Origin: Rhodospirillales bacterium
Lineage (GTDB): Bacteria; Pseudomonadota; Alphaproteobacteria; Rhodospirillales; Defluviicoccaceae
Assembly (NCBI GenBank): GCA_016712375.1
Contig: JADJRE010000002.1
Location: forward strand, 372,001 to 436,000
DNA length: 64,000 nt
Direction of reading: 5' to 3'
Made by a program: the position numbers and the translations under genes. Shown here in pieces: positions 19,546 to 28,838 of this stretch (positions are counted from its first letter, which is position 1; each line of letters starts with the position of its first letter). The notes under the pieces were generated by a model. That model did no database searches. It was not told the DNA's origin and was given only the letters and a program-made list of their open reading frames with translations.

Positions 19546-19546
19546 G

Positions 19547-20247
19547 ATGGCGGAAATGATCGACGTAATCGAGCGTTTCCGTTTCGACCGCGATTTCGAA
19601 GCCTTCGCGGGCACCGGCGGCGACTCGCTGCGGAGGCAGCCTTCGAGGAGCCTTCGTTCACCCGGGAGGATGTCGAACTGGCGCGCGCCGAAGGCTTCGG
19701 TCGCGGGCGGTCCGAAGCCGTGGGTGCCGAGGAAGCTCGGCGGGAGGCTGAGAGACATCGCCAACAAACGCTCGACGAGATCGTCGCTCAGGTGCGAGCC
19801 CTGCTGGATGCCTCATCCGCTTCCGCCGAGTCCGCGGGCAAACAGGCGGTGCTGGTTGCAGCGGCGATCGTCCGCAAGATGATGCCGCGTTATTGGCGTG
19901 AGGGCGGCGGCAAGGAGATCGAAGAAACGGTCTCCGCGGTTCTGGCCGAGCTTGCGGAAGAGCCGACGATTACCGTTCGCATTGCTCCGACGCTGCAAGC
20001 CGAACTGTCGCCGGGGTTGCAGGTGGTGGCGGCCGCGTGCGGTGCCGATGGTCGCCTGCGGATCATCACGGATGCGGGCATCGCGGCGGGTGATTGCCGC
20101 ATCGAATGGCGCGACGGCGGCCTGCTGCGTGATCGGCAGGCGATGTCTCGGATGATTGACCAGGTTATCGAACGATCGGTGGGCATGGCGGTGCTGTCGG
20201 TGGAGAAACCATCCGACACCCTGCAATTGGAGAGCGCCAATGGCTGA
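19547..20247 (+). CDS. fliH: Flagellar export ATPase regulator FliH (frameshifted)
   Basis: FliH binds and restrains the export ATPase FliI and helps dock it at the C ring through FliN. The start MAEMIDVIERFRFDRDFEAF follows fliG by one base. A break near 19625 moves the frame to EAAFEEPSFTREDVELARAE, then GFGRGRSEAVGAEEARREAE, the long charged helix typical of FliH. The C-terminal domain (VRKMMPRYWREGGGKEIEE, IRIEWRDGGLLRD-like sequence) is intact. The 3' end overlaps fliN by 8 bases. Restored length is about 233 residues. Confidence 0.8.
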
Positions 20248-20587
20248 AGAAACGGACTTGAGTCTGCGAAATCTGAGCGGTCAGGGCGCAACTTCCAGCC
20301 GTGCGATGACGCCGGTTGATGCCGCCGAGACGCCGCGTACGGCGCAGGATCTAGAGGCAGTCTACGACATCCCGGTGCAGGTTTCGGCGGTACTCGGCCG
20401 GGCAACGATGGAGGTCAGCCAGCTGCTGAAACTCGGGCGGGGCGCCGTCGTCGAACTCGACCGGCGCGTCGGCGAGGCGATCGATATCTACGTCAACAAC
20501 CGGCTTGTGGCGCGTGGCGAGGTCGTCGTGGTTGAGGAACGTCTCGGCGTGACGATGACGGAAATCGTCAAGGGCGACCGTGGCTGA
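20240..20587 (+). CDS. fliN: Flagellar motor switch protein FliN
   Basis: FliN builds the lower C ring and takes part in switching and export docking. The 115-residue protein has a short variable N-terminus and then the complete SpoA domain: VYDIPVQVSAVLGRATMEV, LLKLGRGAVVELDRRVGEAI, DIYVNNRLVARGEVVVVEE and RLGVTMTEIVKG. The ATG at 20240 lies inside the end of fliH, so the two are translationally coupled. It is intact. Confidence 0.95.
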   Translation: MAEETDLSLRNLSGQGATSSRAMTPVDAAETPRTAQDLEAVYDIPVQVSAVLGRATMEVSQLLKLGRGAVVELDRRVGEAIDIYVNNRLVARGEVVVVEERLGVTMTEIVKGDRG

Positions 20588-20597
20588 GGCACTGGCG

Positions 20598-21429
20598 ATG
20601 ATCGGCAACGCCTCGAGAGACCATTTCGCAGCCAGAGGCACTCGACCGCGATGCCGGTTCGGGTGGCGGCGCATTATTGGGGCTGGCGGCAGGCGGCTTG
20701 GTGTTGGTCGGCGCCGTCATCCTCGGCGGTTCCGCGCGATCTTTCTTCGATCTCTCCTCGCTGATCATCGTTCTGGGCGGAACCCTGGCGGTCATCAGCA
20801 TCTGCTTCTCGCTGCGCGAGGTCCGGTCGATGCTTGGCTGCGTGGCAGCGGCGATGCTCGAGGCGGCACCGGATCCACGTGCCGCCGCTCTGCGAGCTCT
20901 GCGGCTGGCCGACGATGCCCGCCGCTACGGCCTCTTACACCTGGAAGAACTGGCCGCTGCTGAGAAGCGCTCCGCATTCTTGCGCAAGGCGCTGGCAATG
21001 GTTGCCGACGGTAGCGGCGAGGCGGAGCTGGAGGCTGTATTGCGCCACGACGTGCTGGCGACGCCCGACCGTCTACGTCGCAGCGCAGCGGTGCTGCGAC
21101 GGGCTGCCGACTATGCTCCGGCGATGGGCTTGATCGGCACGCTGATCGGCCTGGTTCAGATGCTGGGACAGTTGAGCGAGCCACATCGCATCGGGCCGAG
21201 CATGGCGGTCGCCCTGTTGACGACGTTCTACGGCGCGGTGCTCGCCAACATGGTGTGCTCGCCGTTGGCGGTAAAGCTTGAGCGCTGGGCCGACGACGAG
21301 GAGATGATCTGTCTGATGTTCCTGATGGGCGTCGTTTCGATCAGCCGGCAGGAAAATCCGCGCCGGCTCGAGCTGCTGCTGAACAGCGTGCTGCCGCCAG
21401 GCAAGCGCGTACGGTATTTCGAGAATTGA
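20598..21429 (+). CDS. MotA/TolQ-type proton channel protein
   Basis: This is a MotA-family membrane protein of the stator or a related proton channel. Four hydrophobic segments are visible: LAAGGLVLVGAVILGG; LSSLIIVLGGTLAVISICF; APAMGLIGTLIGLVQML; and MAVALLTTFYGAVLANMVC. The last two carry the conserved channel-lining glycine, proline and threonine residues. The cytoplasmic loop has the torque-region character (RAAALRALRLADDARRYGLL). The true frame near the N-terminus reads ETISQPEALDRDAGSGGGAL but has no start codon. The ATG at 20598 is one frame away, so a break near 20613 is likely. The first in-frame start in the printed sequence is TTG at 20677. No motB gene is adjacent. Confidence 0.75.
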
Positions 21430-21449
21430 GCCGGATGAGGAGCTAAATC

Positions 21450-22790
21450 ATGCGCCTGCTGATCCTCGGCAGCCTCGCCGGTCCGCTCGGAACTGCCAGC
21501 CGCATCGCCATCGGCCGCGGCGCCAAGGTGCTGCACGCCGAAGATATCGAAGGCGCGTTGTCCTCGTTGCGGTCAGGAGAGGGAGCCGATCTGGTGCTGG
21601 CCGACGTTCGGCTGGACGTTGCGTCGCTGATCGGCCGGCTCGCCGCTGAACGGATCGCCGCGCCGGTCGTCGCCTGTGGCGTCGGCAACGACACCCGCGC
21701 CGCCGTTGCCGCGATCCGTGCGGGTGCCCGGGAGTATCTGCCGCTGCCCCCCGATCCAGAGCTGATCGGCGCCATCCTGGCCGCGGTCACGGAAGAGAGC
21801 CATGCCATCATTCACGCCGACCCGCGCAGCAAGCAATTGCTGTCGGTCGCCGAACGGGTGGCCGCAAGCGAGGCCGGCATCCTCATCGTTGGCGCGTCTG
21901 GCACCGGCAAAGAGTTGCTCGCGCGCTTTGTTCACGCCAGGAGCCGGCGGGCCGGCGGACGGTTCGTTGCGGTGAACTGCGCAGCGATCCCCGAGGCGCT
22001 GCTGGAAAGCGAGCTGTTCGGCCATGAGAAAGGGGCCTTCACCGGTGCCGTCGCCAGACGCATCGGACGTTTCGAAGAGGCAAACGGCGGCACGCTGCTG
22101 CTCGACGAAATCAGCGAGATGGACGTCCGGTTGCAGGCGAAGCTGCTGCGGGCACTTCAGGAGCGGGAGATCGATCGGGTCGGCGGCAGCCATCCGGTAA
22201 AGGTCGATGTGCGGATTCTCGCCACTTCCAATCGCGATCTCGAAGCGGAGGTCGCGGCCGGCCGCTTCCGCGCTGATCTGTGGTTCCGCCTGAATGTCAT
22301 GACGCTGGCTATTCCGGCGCTCGCCGAGCGTCCGCATGACATTCCGGTGCTGGCCCGGTATTTCGCCGAGAAGTACGCTCGCGCCAACGCTCTGCCCTTG
22401 CGCCCGTTGTCCGAAGGCGCGCTGCGCGCTTTGCAGGCCCATTCCTGGCCCGGCAACGTCCGGGAGTTGGAAAACACGGTCCATCGCGCCGTCCTGCTGG
22501 CGTCGGGACCCATTGTCGAGGCCGACGCCATCTCGTTGTCCGGCACTCAGCGGCTCGCCAGCAGCGATGGCGAAAGCGCCGCTTCGCGGGTCGGCCGCAC
22601 CGTGGCCGACGTTGAGCGCGACCTGATCATCGATACGCTGCGGCATTGCTTCGGCAACCGCACGCACGCCGCCACCATTCTCGGCATCTCGATCCGCACG
22701 CTTCGAAACAAACTGAAGCAGTACACCGACGAAGGCGTCCGAGTTCCCGCTTCCGGCGTTCGCGCCGATGCCAACCTTGCCGGCGCGTGA
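21450..22790 (+). CDS. flbD: Sigma54-dependent flagellar transcription activator FlbD
   Basis: FlbD activates late flagellar genes from sigma54 promoters. Residues 1-115 form a receiver-like domain in which the usual acidic pair after strand 1 and the conserved lysine (here GAREYLPLPPD) are missing. It is therefore probably not controlled by ordinary phosphorylation. The AAA+ domain is complete: Walker A GASGTGKE, sigma54 contact loop ELFGHEKGAFTGA, Walker B GGTLLLDEI and the arginine-finger region FRADLWFRLNVM. The C-terminal Fis-type helix-turn-helix is HAATILGISIRTLRNKLKQY. In Caulobacter, FlbD is regulated by FliX, which is not seen here. Two palindromes upstream of sigma54 promoters in this window are plausible targets. 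Confidence 0.92.
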   Translation: MRLLILGSLAGPLGTASRIAIGRGAKVLHAEDIEGALSSLRSGEGADLVLADVRLDVASLIGRLAAERIAAPVVACGVGNDTRAAVAAIRAGAREYLPLPPDPELIGAILAAVTEESHAIIHADPRSKQLLSVAERVAASEAGILIVGASGTGKELLARFVHARSRRAGGRFVAVNCAAIPEALLESELFGHEKGAFTGAVARRIGRFEEANGGTLLLDEISEMDVRLQAKLLRALQEREIDRVGGSHPVKVDVRILATSNRDLEAEVAAGRFRADLWFRLNVMTLAIPALAERPHDIPVLARYFAEKYARANALPLRPLSEGALRALQAHSWPGNVRELENTVHRAVLLASGPIVEADAISLSGTQRLASSDGESAASRVGRTVADVERDLIIDTLRHCFGNRTHAATILGISIRTLRNKLKQYTDEGVRVPASGVRADANLAGA

Positions 22791-22798
22791 GCATAGCC

Positions 22799-24913
22799 AT
22801 GGCCATTACTTCCGCCGCCGCGCTGGGCTTCGATTTCGACAAGCTGTTTGGTGGCCGTCTTTCTCGGGCCGGGCGACACGGCGATATTCTGCTGGCGAGC
22901 GGTGTCGTCGGCATCCTCGTCGTGCTCATCCTGCCGCTGCCGCAGTGGCTGCTGGACATCAGCCTGGCCTTTTCGATCACCTTATCGGTGCTCATCCTGC
23001 TGACGGCGCTGTTCGCCGAGAAGCCGCTGGAGTTCAATGCCTTTCCGACGGTGCTGCTGCTCGCCACCATGGTCCGCCTGGCGCTCAATCTTGCCTCGAC
23101 GCGATTGATCCTGGCGCATGGCCATGAAGGTCCGGACGCCGCCGGCCACGTCATCGAGGCGTTCGGCGGCTTCGTCATGGGCGGCAACTTCGTCATCGGC
23201 GTCATCGTCTTCGCCATCCTGATGATCGTCAACTTCGTGGTCATCACCAAGGGCTCGGGGCGCATCGCCGAGGTTTCCGCCCGCTTCACCCTGGACGCGA
23301 TGCCGGGCAAGCAGATGGCGGTGGACGCCGATCTTTCCGCCGGGTTGATCAACGAAGACGAGGCGCGGGCCCGCCGCCGGGCGCTGGAAGACGAGAGCAG
23401 CTTTTTCGGCGCGATGGATGGTGCGTCGAAGTTCGTTCGCGGCGACGCCATCGCCGGACTGATGATCACCTTCATCAACATCATCGCCGGTATCATCATC
23501 GGCGTCGGCGAACGCGGCATGCCTTTCCTCGACGCCGCTGACGCGTATTCGCGGCTGACCGTCGGGGACGGGCTGGTGACGCAAGTACCGGCGCTGATCG
23601 TCTCGACCGCAGCCGGCATCATCGTCACCAAAGCGGGCCTGGCGGGGAGGACGGAGAAGGCGTTGTTCGGCCAGCTCGCGGGAAACCCGAAGGTGCTGGG
23701 GATGAGTGCGGCACTGTTGCTGCTGCTGGCGCTGCTGCCGGGATTCCCCTTGCTACCGTTTATGCTGCTTGCCGGCATCAGCGGCGGCCTCTGCTGGAAG
23801 GCGTATCGCCGCGACCGGGAGCCGGCGACGACCGATCGGGCAAGCGGTGCCGCAGAGCCGCAACCGGCTGCGGAAGAGCCGATCAGCAGCGCGCTGCGCA
23901 TGGACGAAATCCGCCTGGAGCTGGGCTACGGACTGCTATCGCTGGTCGGCGGGTCGGGCGAAGGACCGAAGCTCACCGACCAGGTGAAGGCGCTGCGCCG
24001 ACAGCTCGCGGCCGAGTTCGGCTTCGTCATGCCGAGCGTCCGCATCCAGGACAACATGCAGTTGTCAGCCAACGCCTATGTCATCTTCGTCAAGGAGATC
24101 GAGGCCGGCCGTGGTGAGGTGAGACCCTCTATGCTACTGGCGATGGATCCGCGCGGCGAGGAGATCGATCTGCCGGGCGAACGTACCCGCGAGCCGACTT
24201 TCGGCCTCGCCGCGCTTTGGATGGACCCGGCACACCGGGAGCAGGCGCTGTTCCGCGGCCTGACCGTCGTCGAGCCGGCGACCGTGGTCACGACACACCT
24301 CACCGAGGTAGTGAAGGACCAGATGGCGACGCTGCTGTCCTACGCCGAGACGCGCAAGCTGGTCGACGAGCTGGACAAGGACCAGCAGAAGCTGGTGGCC
24401 GACCTGATCCCGGCGCTCATCTCTTATGGCGCGGTGCAGCGGGTGCTGCAGAGCCTGCTGGCAGAGCGTATCTCGATACGCGATCTGCCGACGATCCTCG
24501 AGGGTATCTCGGAAGCTTGCGGCCATACCCGCAACGTGCAGCAGATCACCGAGCACGTCCGGGCGCGGCTCGCCCGTCAGATCAGCGATATGTACACCAA
24601 CGAGGCGGGCTTCATCCCGCTGCTGACGCTGTCGCCGGAATGGGAACAGGCTTTCGCCGAATCGCTGGCGGGATCAGGCGACGATCGTCAGCTGGCACTC
24701 GCTCCAAGCAAGTTGCAGCAATTCATCGGCGCCATCCGCGGTGCCTACGACCGTCAGGCGCAGGTTGGTGAGGCGCCCGTGCTGCTGACCAGTCCCGTCA
24801 TCCGGCCTTACGTCCGCTCGATTGTCGAGCGCTTCCGCCCATCGTCGGTGGTAATCTCGCAGAGCGAGATCTCGCCCAAGGCGCGGATCAAGACGCTCGG
24901 CCGGATCGCCTAG
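22799..24913 (+). CDS. flhA: Flagellar export gate protein FlhA
   Basis: FlhA is the large inner-membrane component of the flagellar type III export gate. The N-terminal half has eight hydrophobic helices between about residues 25 and 335, with the FHIPEP-type signatures LEFNAFPTVLLLATMVRLAL and the conserved cytoplasmic loop ARFTLDAMPGKQMAVDADLS. The C-terminal half is the cytoplasmic substrate-binding domain (LELGYGLLSLVGG onward, ending SEISPKARIKTLGRIA). I chose the ATG at 22799, 8 bases after the flbD stop. It gives 704 residues, the usual length. The gene has no frame break. Confidence 0.95.
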   Translation: MAITSAAALGFDFDKLFGGRLSRAGRHGDILLASGVVGILVVLILPLPQWLLDISLAFSITLSVLILLTALFAEKPLEFNAFPTVLLLATMVRLALNLASTRLILAHGHEGPDAAGHVIEAFGGFVMGGNFVIGVIVFAILMIVNFVVITKGSGRIAEVSARFTLDAMPGKQMAVDADLSAGLINEDEARARRRALEDESSFFGAMDGASKFVRGDAIAGLMITFINIIAGIIIGVGERGMPFLDAADAYSRLTVGDGLVTQVPALIVSTAAGIIVTKAGLAGRTEKALFGQLAGNPKVLGMSAALLLLLALLPGFPLLPFMLLAGISGGLCWKAYRRDREPATTDRASGAAEPQPAAEEPISSALRMDEIRLELGYGLLSLVGGSGEGPKLTDQVKALRRQLAAEFGFVMPSVRIQDNMQLSANAYVIFVKEIEAGRGEVRPSMLLAMDPRGEEIDLPGERTREPTFGLAALWMDPAHREQALFRGLTVVEPATVVTTHLTEVVKDQMATLLSYAETRKLVDELDKDQQKLVADLIPALISYGAVQRVLQSLLAERISIRDLPTILEGISEACGHTRNVQQITEHVRARLARQISDMYTNEAGFIPLLTLSPEWEQAFAESLAGSGDDRQLALAPSKLQQFIGAIRGAYDRQAQVGEAPVLLTSPVIRPYVRSIVERFRPSSVVISQSEISPKARIKTLGRIA

Positions 24914-24929
24914 GAGCGGAGGTGCAACG

Positions 24930-25949
24930 ATGCGCCTGAAGACCTTCACTGCTCCGACCATTGCGCAGGCGTTGCAAAAGGTGCGCTCCGAGCTCGGCGA
25001 GGATGCGATTATTCTATCGACCGAAAGCGGTCGCAACGGCGCCCGTCTCGTCGCAGCAAAGGAAGCTTCGGACAGCGACGATGCGGATGCGGCGTTCGTC
25101 CCAGGATTGGAGGCGCAAGCCGAAGAAATTGCGCCCCTTGTGGCAGCGCGCGACGACCTTCGCGCGGCGCTGCTCTGGCACGGCGTCCCAGCGCCGCTCG
25201 GAGAACGATTGCTGCGCGCCGCCGAGCCGGCATCACACGAACCAGTGGCCGCGCTCGCGGCAGCGCTCGACGCGGCACTTACGTTCCAGCCACTCGCCGA
25301 CCGGTCGCTGGGCCGGCCAATCATGCTCGTCGGTCCCTCCGGTGGTGGTAAGACACTAACCGCCGCAAAGCTCATCGTCGAGGCTCACCGGCGTGGCCGG
25401 CAGACCATGGCCGCATCGTGCGACACGCGGCGGGCCGGCGGCATCGAGCAGCTGGAGGCGTTCACCCGCATCCTGGATCTGCCGCTTGCACGGATCGGCG
25501 AAGCCGCCGAACTGGTCTCCTTCGCGGCGGCGGCAGCCGGCAGCGTCGCGATCATCGATACCGCGGGCTGCTGCCCTTTCAGCGTCGAGGAGATGCGGGA
25601 TCTCGAAGAGCTGATAGAGGCCGCGGACGCCGAGCCGGTGCTCGTGCTCGCGGCCGGCGGCGATGCGGCGGAGGCCGGCGAGACGGCGGCGGCATTCGCC
25701 CGACTTGGCTGCCGGCGGATGATTGCCACCCGCATCGACGTCAGCCGCAGATTCGGCGGACTGGTCGCTGCTGCCGGCGGCAGGCTCGCATTCGCCGGAG
25801 CTGGTATCGGGCCGCATGCCGCCGAACCGCCGGCTGCCGTCAATTCACTGTCGCTCGCCAAACTGTTCTTGTCCGCCGCCCGCACCACGCCCGTCGCAAC
25901 CTCCTCCGCGCCCGACCGCGCCGCCGATTCTGGAAAGGCTCGCCGATGA
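24930..25949 (+). CDS. flhF: Flagellar SRP-like GTPase FlhF
   Basis: FlhF is an SRP-family GTPase that sets the place and number of polar flagella. The N-terminus MRLKTFTAPTIAQALQKVRS and LGEDAIILSTES is the family's B domain start. The NG domain begins about residue 80, with the P-loop GPSGGGKT, CDTRRAGGIEQLEAF and VAIIDTAGCCPF (G3 region). The P-loop has GGG where most FlhF proteins have GVG. GGAGG lies before the ATG. The last 25 residues are a low-complexity tail. The stop overlaps the flhG ATG by 4 bases. Confidence 0.92.
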   Translation: MRLKTFTAPTIAQALQKVRSELGEDAIILSTESGRNGARLVAAKEASDSDDADAAFVPGLEAQAEEIAPLVAARDDLRAALLWHGVPAPLGERLLRAAEPASHEPVAALAAALDAALTFQPLADRSLGRPIMLVGPSGGGKTLTAAKLIVEAHRRGRQTMAASCDTRRAGGIEQLEAFTRILDLPLARIGEAAELVSFAAAAAGSVAIIDTAGCCPFSVEEMRDLEELIEAADAEPVLVLAAGGDAAEAGETAAAFARLGCRRMIATRIDVSRRFGGLVAAAGGRLAFAGAGIGPHAAEPPAAVNSLSLAKLFLSAARTTPVATSSAPDRAADSGKARR

Positions 25950-26733
25950 CCCAAGCCATGCCGCTCACCTTTGGGGCCGAGATGGCGCCGAGTCCCCGTA
26001 ACATGATCGCCGTCGCCTCGGGAAAAGGCGGTGTTGGCAAGACGTGGCTTGCGATCACGCTGGCGCACGCGCTCGCCCGCCTTGGCCGCAAGACGCTGCT
26101 GTTCGACGGTGACCTTGGTTTGGCCAACGTCGACATCCAGCTCGGGCTGATGCCGAGTCAGGATCTCGGCACCGTGCTGGCGGGTCGTCTCACGCTGGCG
26201 CAGGCGGCGTTGCCTTATGACGGTGGCGGCTTTGACATCATCGCCGGGAGGTCGGGCTGTGGCCGCCTCGCTGCCTTGTCCTCCGCCCGGCTGGGCGGCA
26301 TTGCCGACGAGTTGGCGGCGACGGCGATGTACTACGACTACGTCATCCTCGACATCGGCGCGGGCGTGGACCAAACGGTGCGGCAGTTGTCCCGGCAAGC
26401 CGGCGCGTGCATCGTCGTCGCCACCGACGAGCCGACGTCGCTTACCGATGCGTACGCGTTCATGAAGGTGGCACAGATGGAACGGGCGCCGGCTGAGATG
26501 CGGATCGTCGTCAACATGGCCGCCTCGAAGCGCGCCGGCGAAAAACATACGCGGCGCTGTACCGGGCGTGTTCATCATTCCTCAAGCTTTCGCCGCCGCT
26601 GCTGGGTGTGGTACGGCGAGACGTCAAGGTCCGTGAGGCGATCCGATGCCAGACCGCCCTGCTGACGCGCTTTCCCAATTCCGACGCAGCGGCCGATGTC
26701 GAGGCAATCGCTGCCGGTATCGCCGGGCGCTAA
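25946..26733 (+). CDS. flhG: MinD-like flagellar number regulator FlhG/FleN (frameshifted)
   Basis: FlhG (FleN) is a MinD-family ATPase that works against FlhF to limit flagellar number. The deviant Walker A motif is SGKGGVGKTW (about residues 30-39), followed by KTLLFDGDLGLANVDIQLGL and the Walker B-like DYVILDIGAGVD. After MAASKRAGEK one A is missing from a run of A near 26535. In the restored frame the end reads TYAALYRACSSFLKLSPPLL, VVRRDVKVREAIRCQ and AIAAGIAGR, with TAA at 26731-26733. It overlaps flhF by 4 bases and its tail overlaps the convergent EamA gene. Confidence 0.9.
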
Positions 26734-27625
26734 GCGCGCCGCCTGGCGTCGAGGCTGATAAGCACGACGCCAGCTGAGATAAGCCCCAGACCGGCCAGTT
26801 TGGCGATGGTCAACGGCTCACCCAACGCCAGCGCCGCGCTGAGCACGCCAACCACCGGAACGCCCAGCGAACCGACTGCCGTCGTCGTTGCCTGCAAACT
26901 GCGGTTGACGGTAACGAACGCCCAGTAGCAGAAGGCGGATGCGATCGGTCCGTTGTAGGCGATGACCGCCGCCAGCGGCCAGCCCCAGACGATGCGCGGT
27001 CGCGGCTCGATCAGCAGCGCCAGCGGCAGCAGGACGGCCGCGCTGAGCAGCATCTGCCAGGGCATCAGCTCGAGCGGCGTTGCCTGCCACTGATGGGCGT
27101 GGACATGGACGATCGCCAGTGCCCAGACGAAGGCGCTGGCCAGCAGCATGCCGTTGCCGAGCAGCATCGTCCGGTCGCCGTAGTCGAGTTCCAGCGGGTT
27201 GAACAGCACGGCGAGGCCGGCAAGGCCGCAACCCACCGCCAGCAGCCGGACAGTGCCGATGCGCTCGCCAAAAAAAATTGCCGACAGCAGGACGACCCAT
27301 AGAGGCGTTGTGTAGGCGAGGATCGCCGAGCGACCGGCGTCGACGTACAGCAGTGCCATGTGGGTGAGCGCCAGAAAGGCGCCAATCTGCAGCACCCCCA
27401 CCGACACCAGCACCGAAAGATCGGCGCGCGGCGGCAGCCGCAGCCCCGCCGCGCCGCCAGCAGCAGCGCCAGGCTCAGCCCTCCCAACACGACGCGGGTG
27501 AAGGCGAACCACAGCGGCGACAGGTATTCCAGGCCTACCTTCATGATCGGCCAGTTCACGCCCCACAGCAGAATGACGAGACCGAGCAGCAGCGCTGCCC
27601 GACCGGTGCCCACGGTGTTCGCCAT
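26730..27625 (-). CDS. EamA/DMT family transporter (frameshifted)
   Basis: This is a ten-helix inner-membrane drug/metabolite transporter of the EamA type with two five-helix repeats. The N-terminus is MANTVGTGRAALLLGLVILL, then WGVNWPIMKVGLEYLSPLWF. Near 27457, in a GC-rich stretch, the frame changes to GLRLPPRADLSVLVSVGVLQ and stays open to the end (IAKLAGLGLISAGVVLISLD). The start at 27625 has GAGGAAG just upstream. The substrate cannot be deduced. It is divergent from bolA and convergent with flhG, so it is not part of the flagellar operon. Confidence 0.83.
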
Positions 27626-27725
27626 TCTTCCTCGCTCGGTCATCTGTCCCTGGGGCGGACGCAGTACTTGACCGCGCCCATGGAACCTAGCACAAGGCGG
27701 TGTTTCCCTATAGCGCGAGCGACCG

Positions 27726-28007
27726 ATGACCGCCGTTGCCAACCGCATCCGCCGGAAAATCAGCGAGGCGCTGGCGCCGTTGCGGCTTGTCGTCGTTGAT
27801 GAATCGCACCGGCACGCCGGCCATGCCGGCGCCCGGCCGGAGGGCGAAACGCACTTCCGCGTCGAGATCTGCAGCGCGGCCTTCGCCGGCCTGTCGCGGA
27901 TCGAGCGCCAGCGTCTCGTGCACAAGGTGCTCGCCGAAGAGTTGCGCGACCCGGTGCACGCCCTCAGCCTCGCCACCACGAGCCCTGATGAAGACCCCGC
28001 TGCCTGA
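27726..28007 (+). CDS. bolA: BolA family protein
   Basis: This 93-residue protein matches the BolA fold: RIRRKISEALAPLRLVVVDE, then SHRHAGHAGARPEGETHFRV (the conserved His-rich loop) and IERQRLVHKVLAEEL with DPVHALSL at the end. BolA proteins bind Fe-S clusters with monothiol glutaredoxins and affect transcription or iron handling. It is a single gene, divergent from the EamA transporter and convergent with trmJ. It is intact. Confidence 0.93.
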   Translation: MTAVANRIRRKISEALAPLRLVVVDESHRHAGHAGARPEGETHFRVEICSAAFAGLSRIERQRLVHKVLAEELRDPVHALSLATTSPDEDPAA

Positions 28008-28024
28008 ACTGGCGGTCGTTCTTC

Positions 28025-28810
28025 TCAACGCTTGGCGTGCCGAGCCTCCACCAGGCAGGTGACGACGCCGCGTAGGGTGCGAATCTCCTGCTGTGTCAAC
28101 TGCGCGCGGCCGAACAGATTGCGCAGGTTACGCACCATGCTGGGGCGCTTGTCGGTGTTGCGCAGGAAGCCGCAGGCGTCGAGTTCACCCTCCAGGTGAT
28201 CGTAGAAGCCTTGCAGCTCCGCCTGCGTTGCCGGCTTCGTTGGTTCGGGCATCACCAGTTCCGCCTCCGCCACCGCAACCGCTCCGGCGGCGAACCACTC
28301 GTACCCCAGGAGCAGCACCGCCATCCCCAGGTTGAGCGAGCTGAAGCCGGCGTTGAGCGGCACGGTGACGACCGCTTGCGCCAGCGCGACATCGTCGTTG
28401 TCGAGGCCGCTGGCTTCGCGGCCGAACAGCAGCCCGGTGGCCACTCCCCCCGCCTCGCGGGTCCGCAGTGCCATCGCCGCTGAACGCGGGGTCAACACTT
28501 GCTTTGTCATATAGCGCGGGCGTGCCGTCGTTGCGCAAACGTACTCCAGGTCGGCAATGGCGGCGGCGGTCGAGGGGTAGAGGCGGGCGTCGTCGAGAAC
28601 ACGGTCGGCGCCGGACGCCGCCGCCACCGCCTTGTCGTTCGGCCACAGCTCGCGCGGGCGGACGAGGCGCAGGCGGGTGAGCCCACAGTTCAACATGGCG
28701 CGGGCCACCATGCCGATGTTTTCGGGCAGCTGTGGTTCGACGAGCACCACCACAGGCGCGCCACGTCCGTCGCCGGCTTCACCGGCCCGGCTTCGATCGG
28801 TCCCAGACAA
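28025..28810 (-). CDS. trmJ: tRNA 2'-O-methyltransferase TrmJ
   Basis: This SPOUT-class enzyme methylates the 2'-OH of nucleotide 32 in tRNA anticodon loops using S-adenosylmethionine. The three SPOUT motifs are present: PQLPENIGMVARAMLNCGL, GLLFGREASGLDNDDVALA and VPLNAGFSSLNLGMAVLLLG, the last being the knot that binds the cofactor. The TrmJ-type C-terminal extension follows (FLRNTDKRPSMVRNLRNLF). The best available start is TTG at 28808-28810, just after cimA, and is uncertain. Length is 261 residues. Confidence 0.9.
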   Translation of the reverse strand: MSGTDRSRAGEAGDGRGAPVVVLVEPQLPENIGMVARAMLNCGLTRLRLVRPRELWPNDKAVAAASGADRVLDDARLYPSTAAAIADLEYVCATTARPRYMTKQVLTPRSAAMALRTREAGGVATGLLFGREASGLDNDDVALAQAVVTVPLNAGFSSLNLGMAVLLLGYEWFAAGAVAVAEAELVMPEPTKPATQAELQGFYDHLEGELDACGFLRNTDKRPSMVRNLRNLFGRAQLTQQEIRTLRGVVTCLVEARHAKR

Positions 28811-28838
28811 AGATGTCGCCCGCGCGCAGCGCTGCTAG

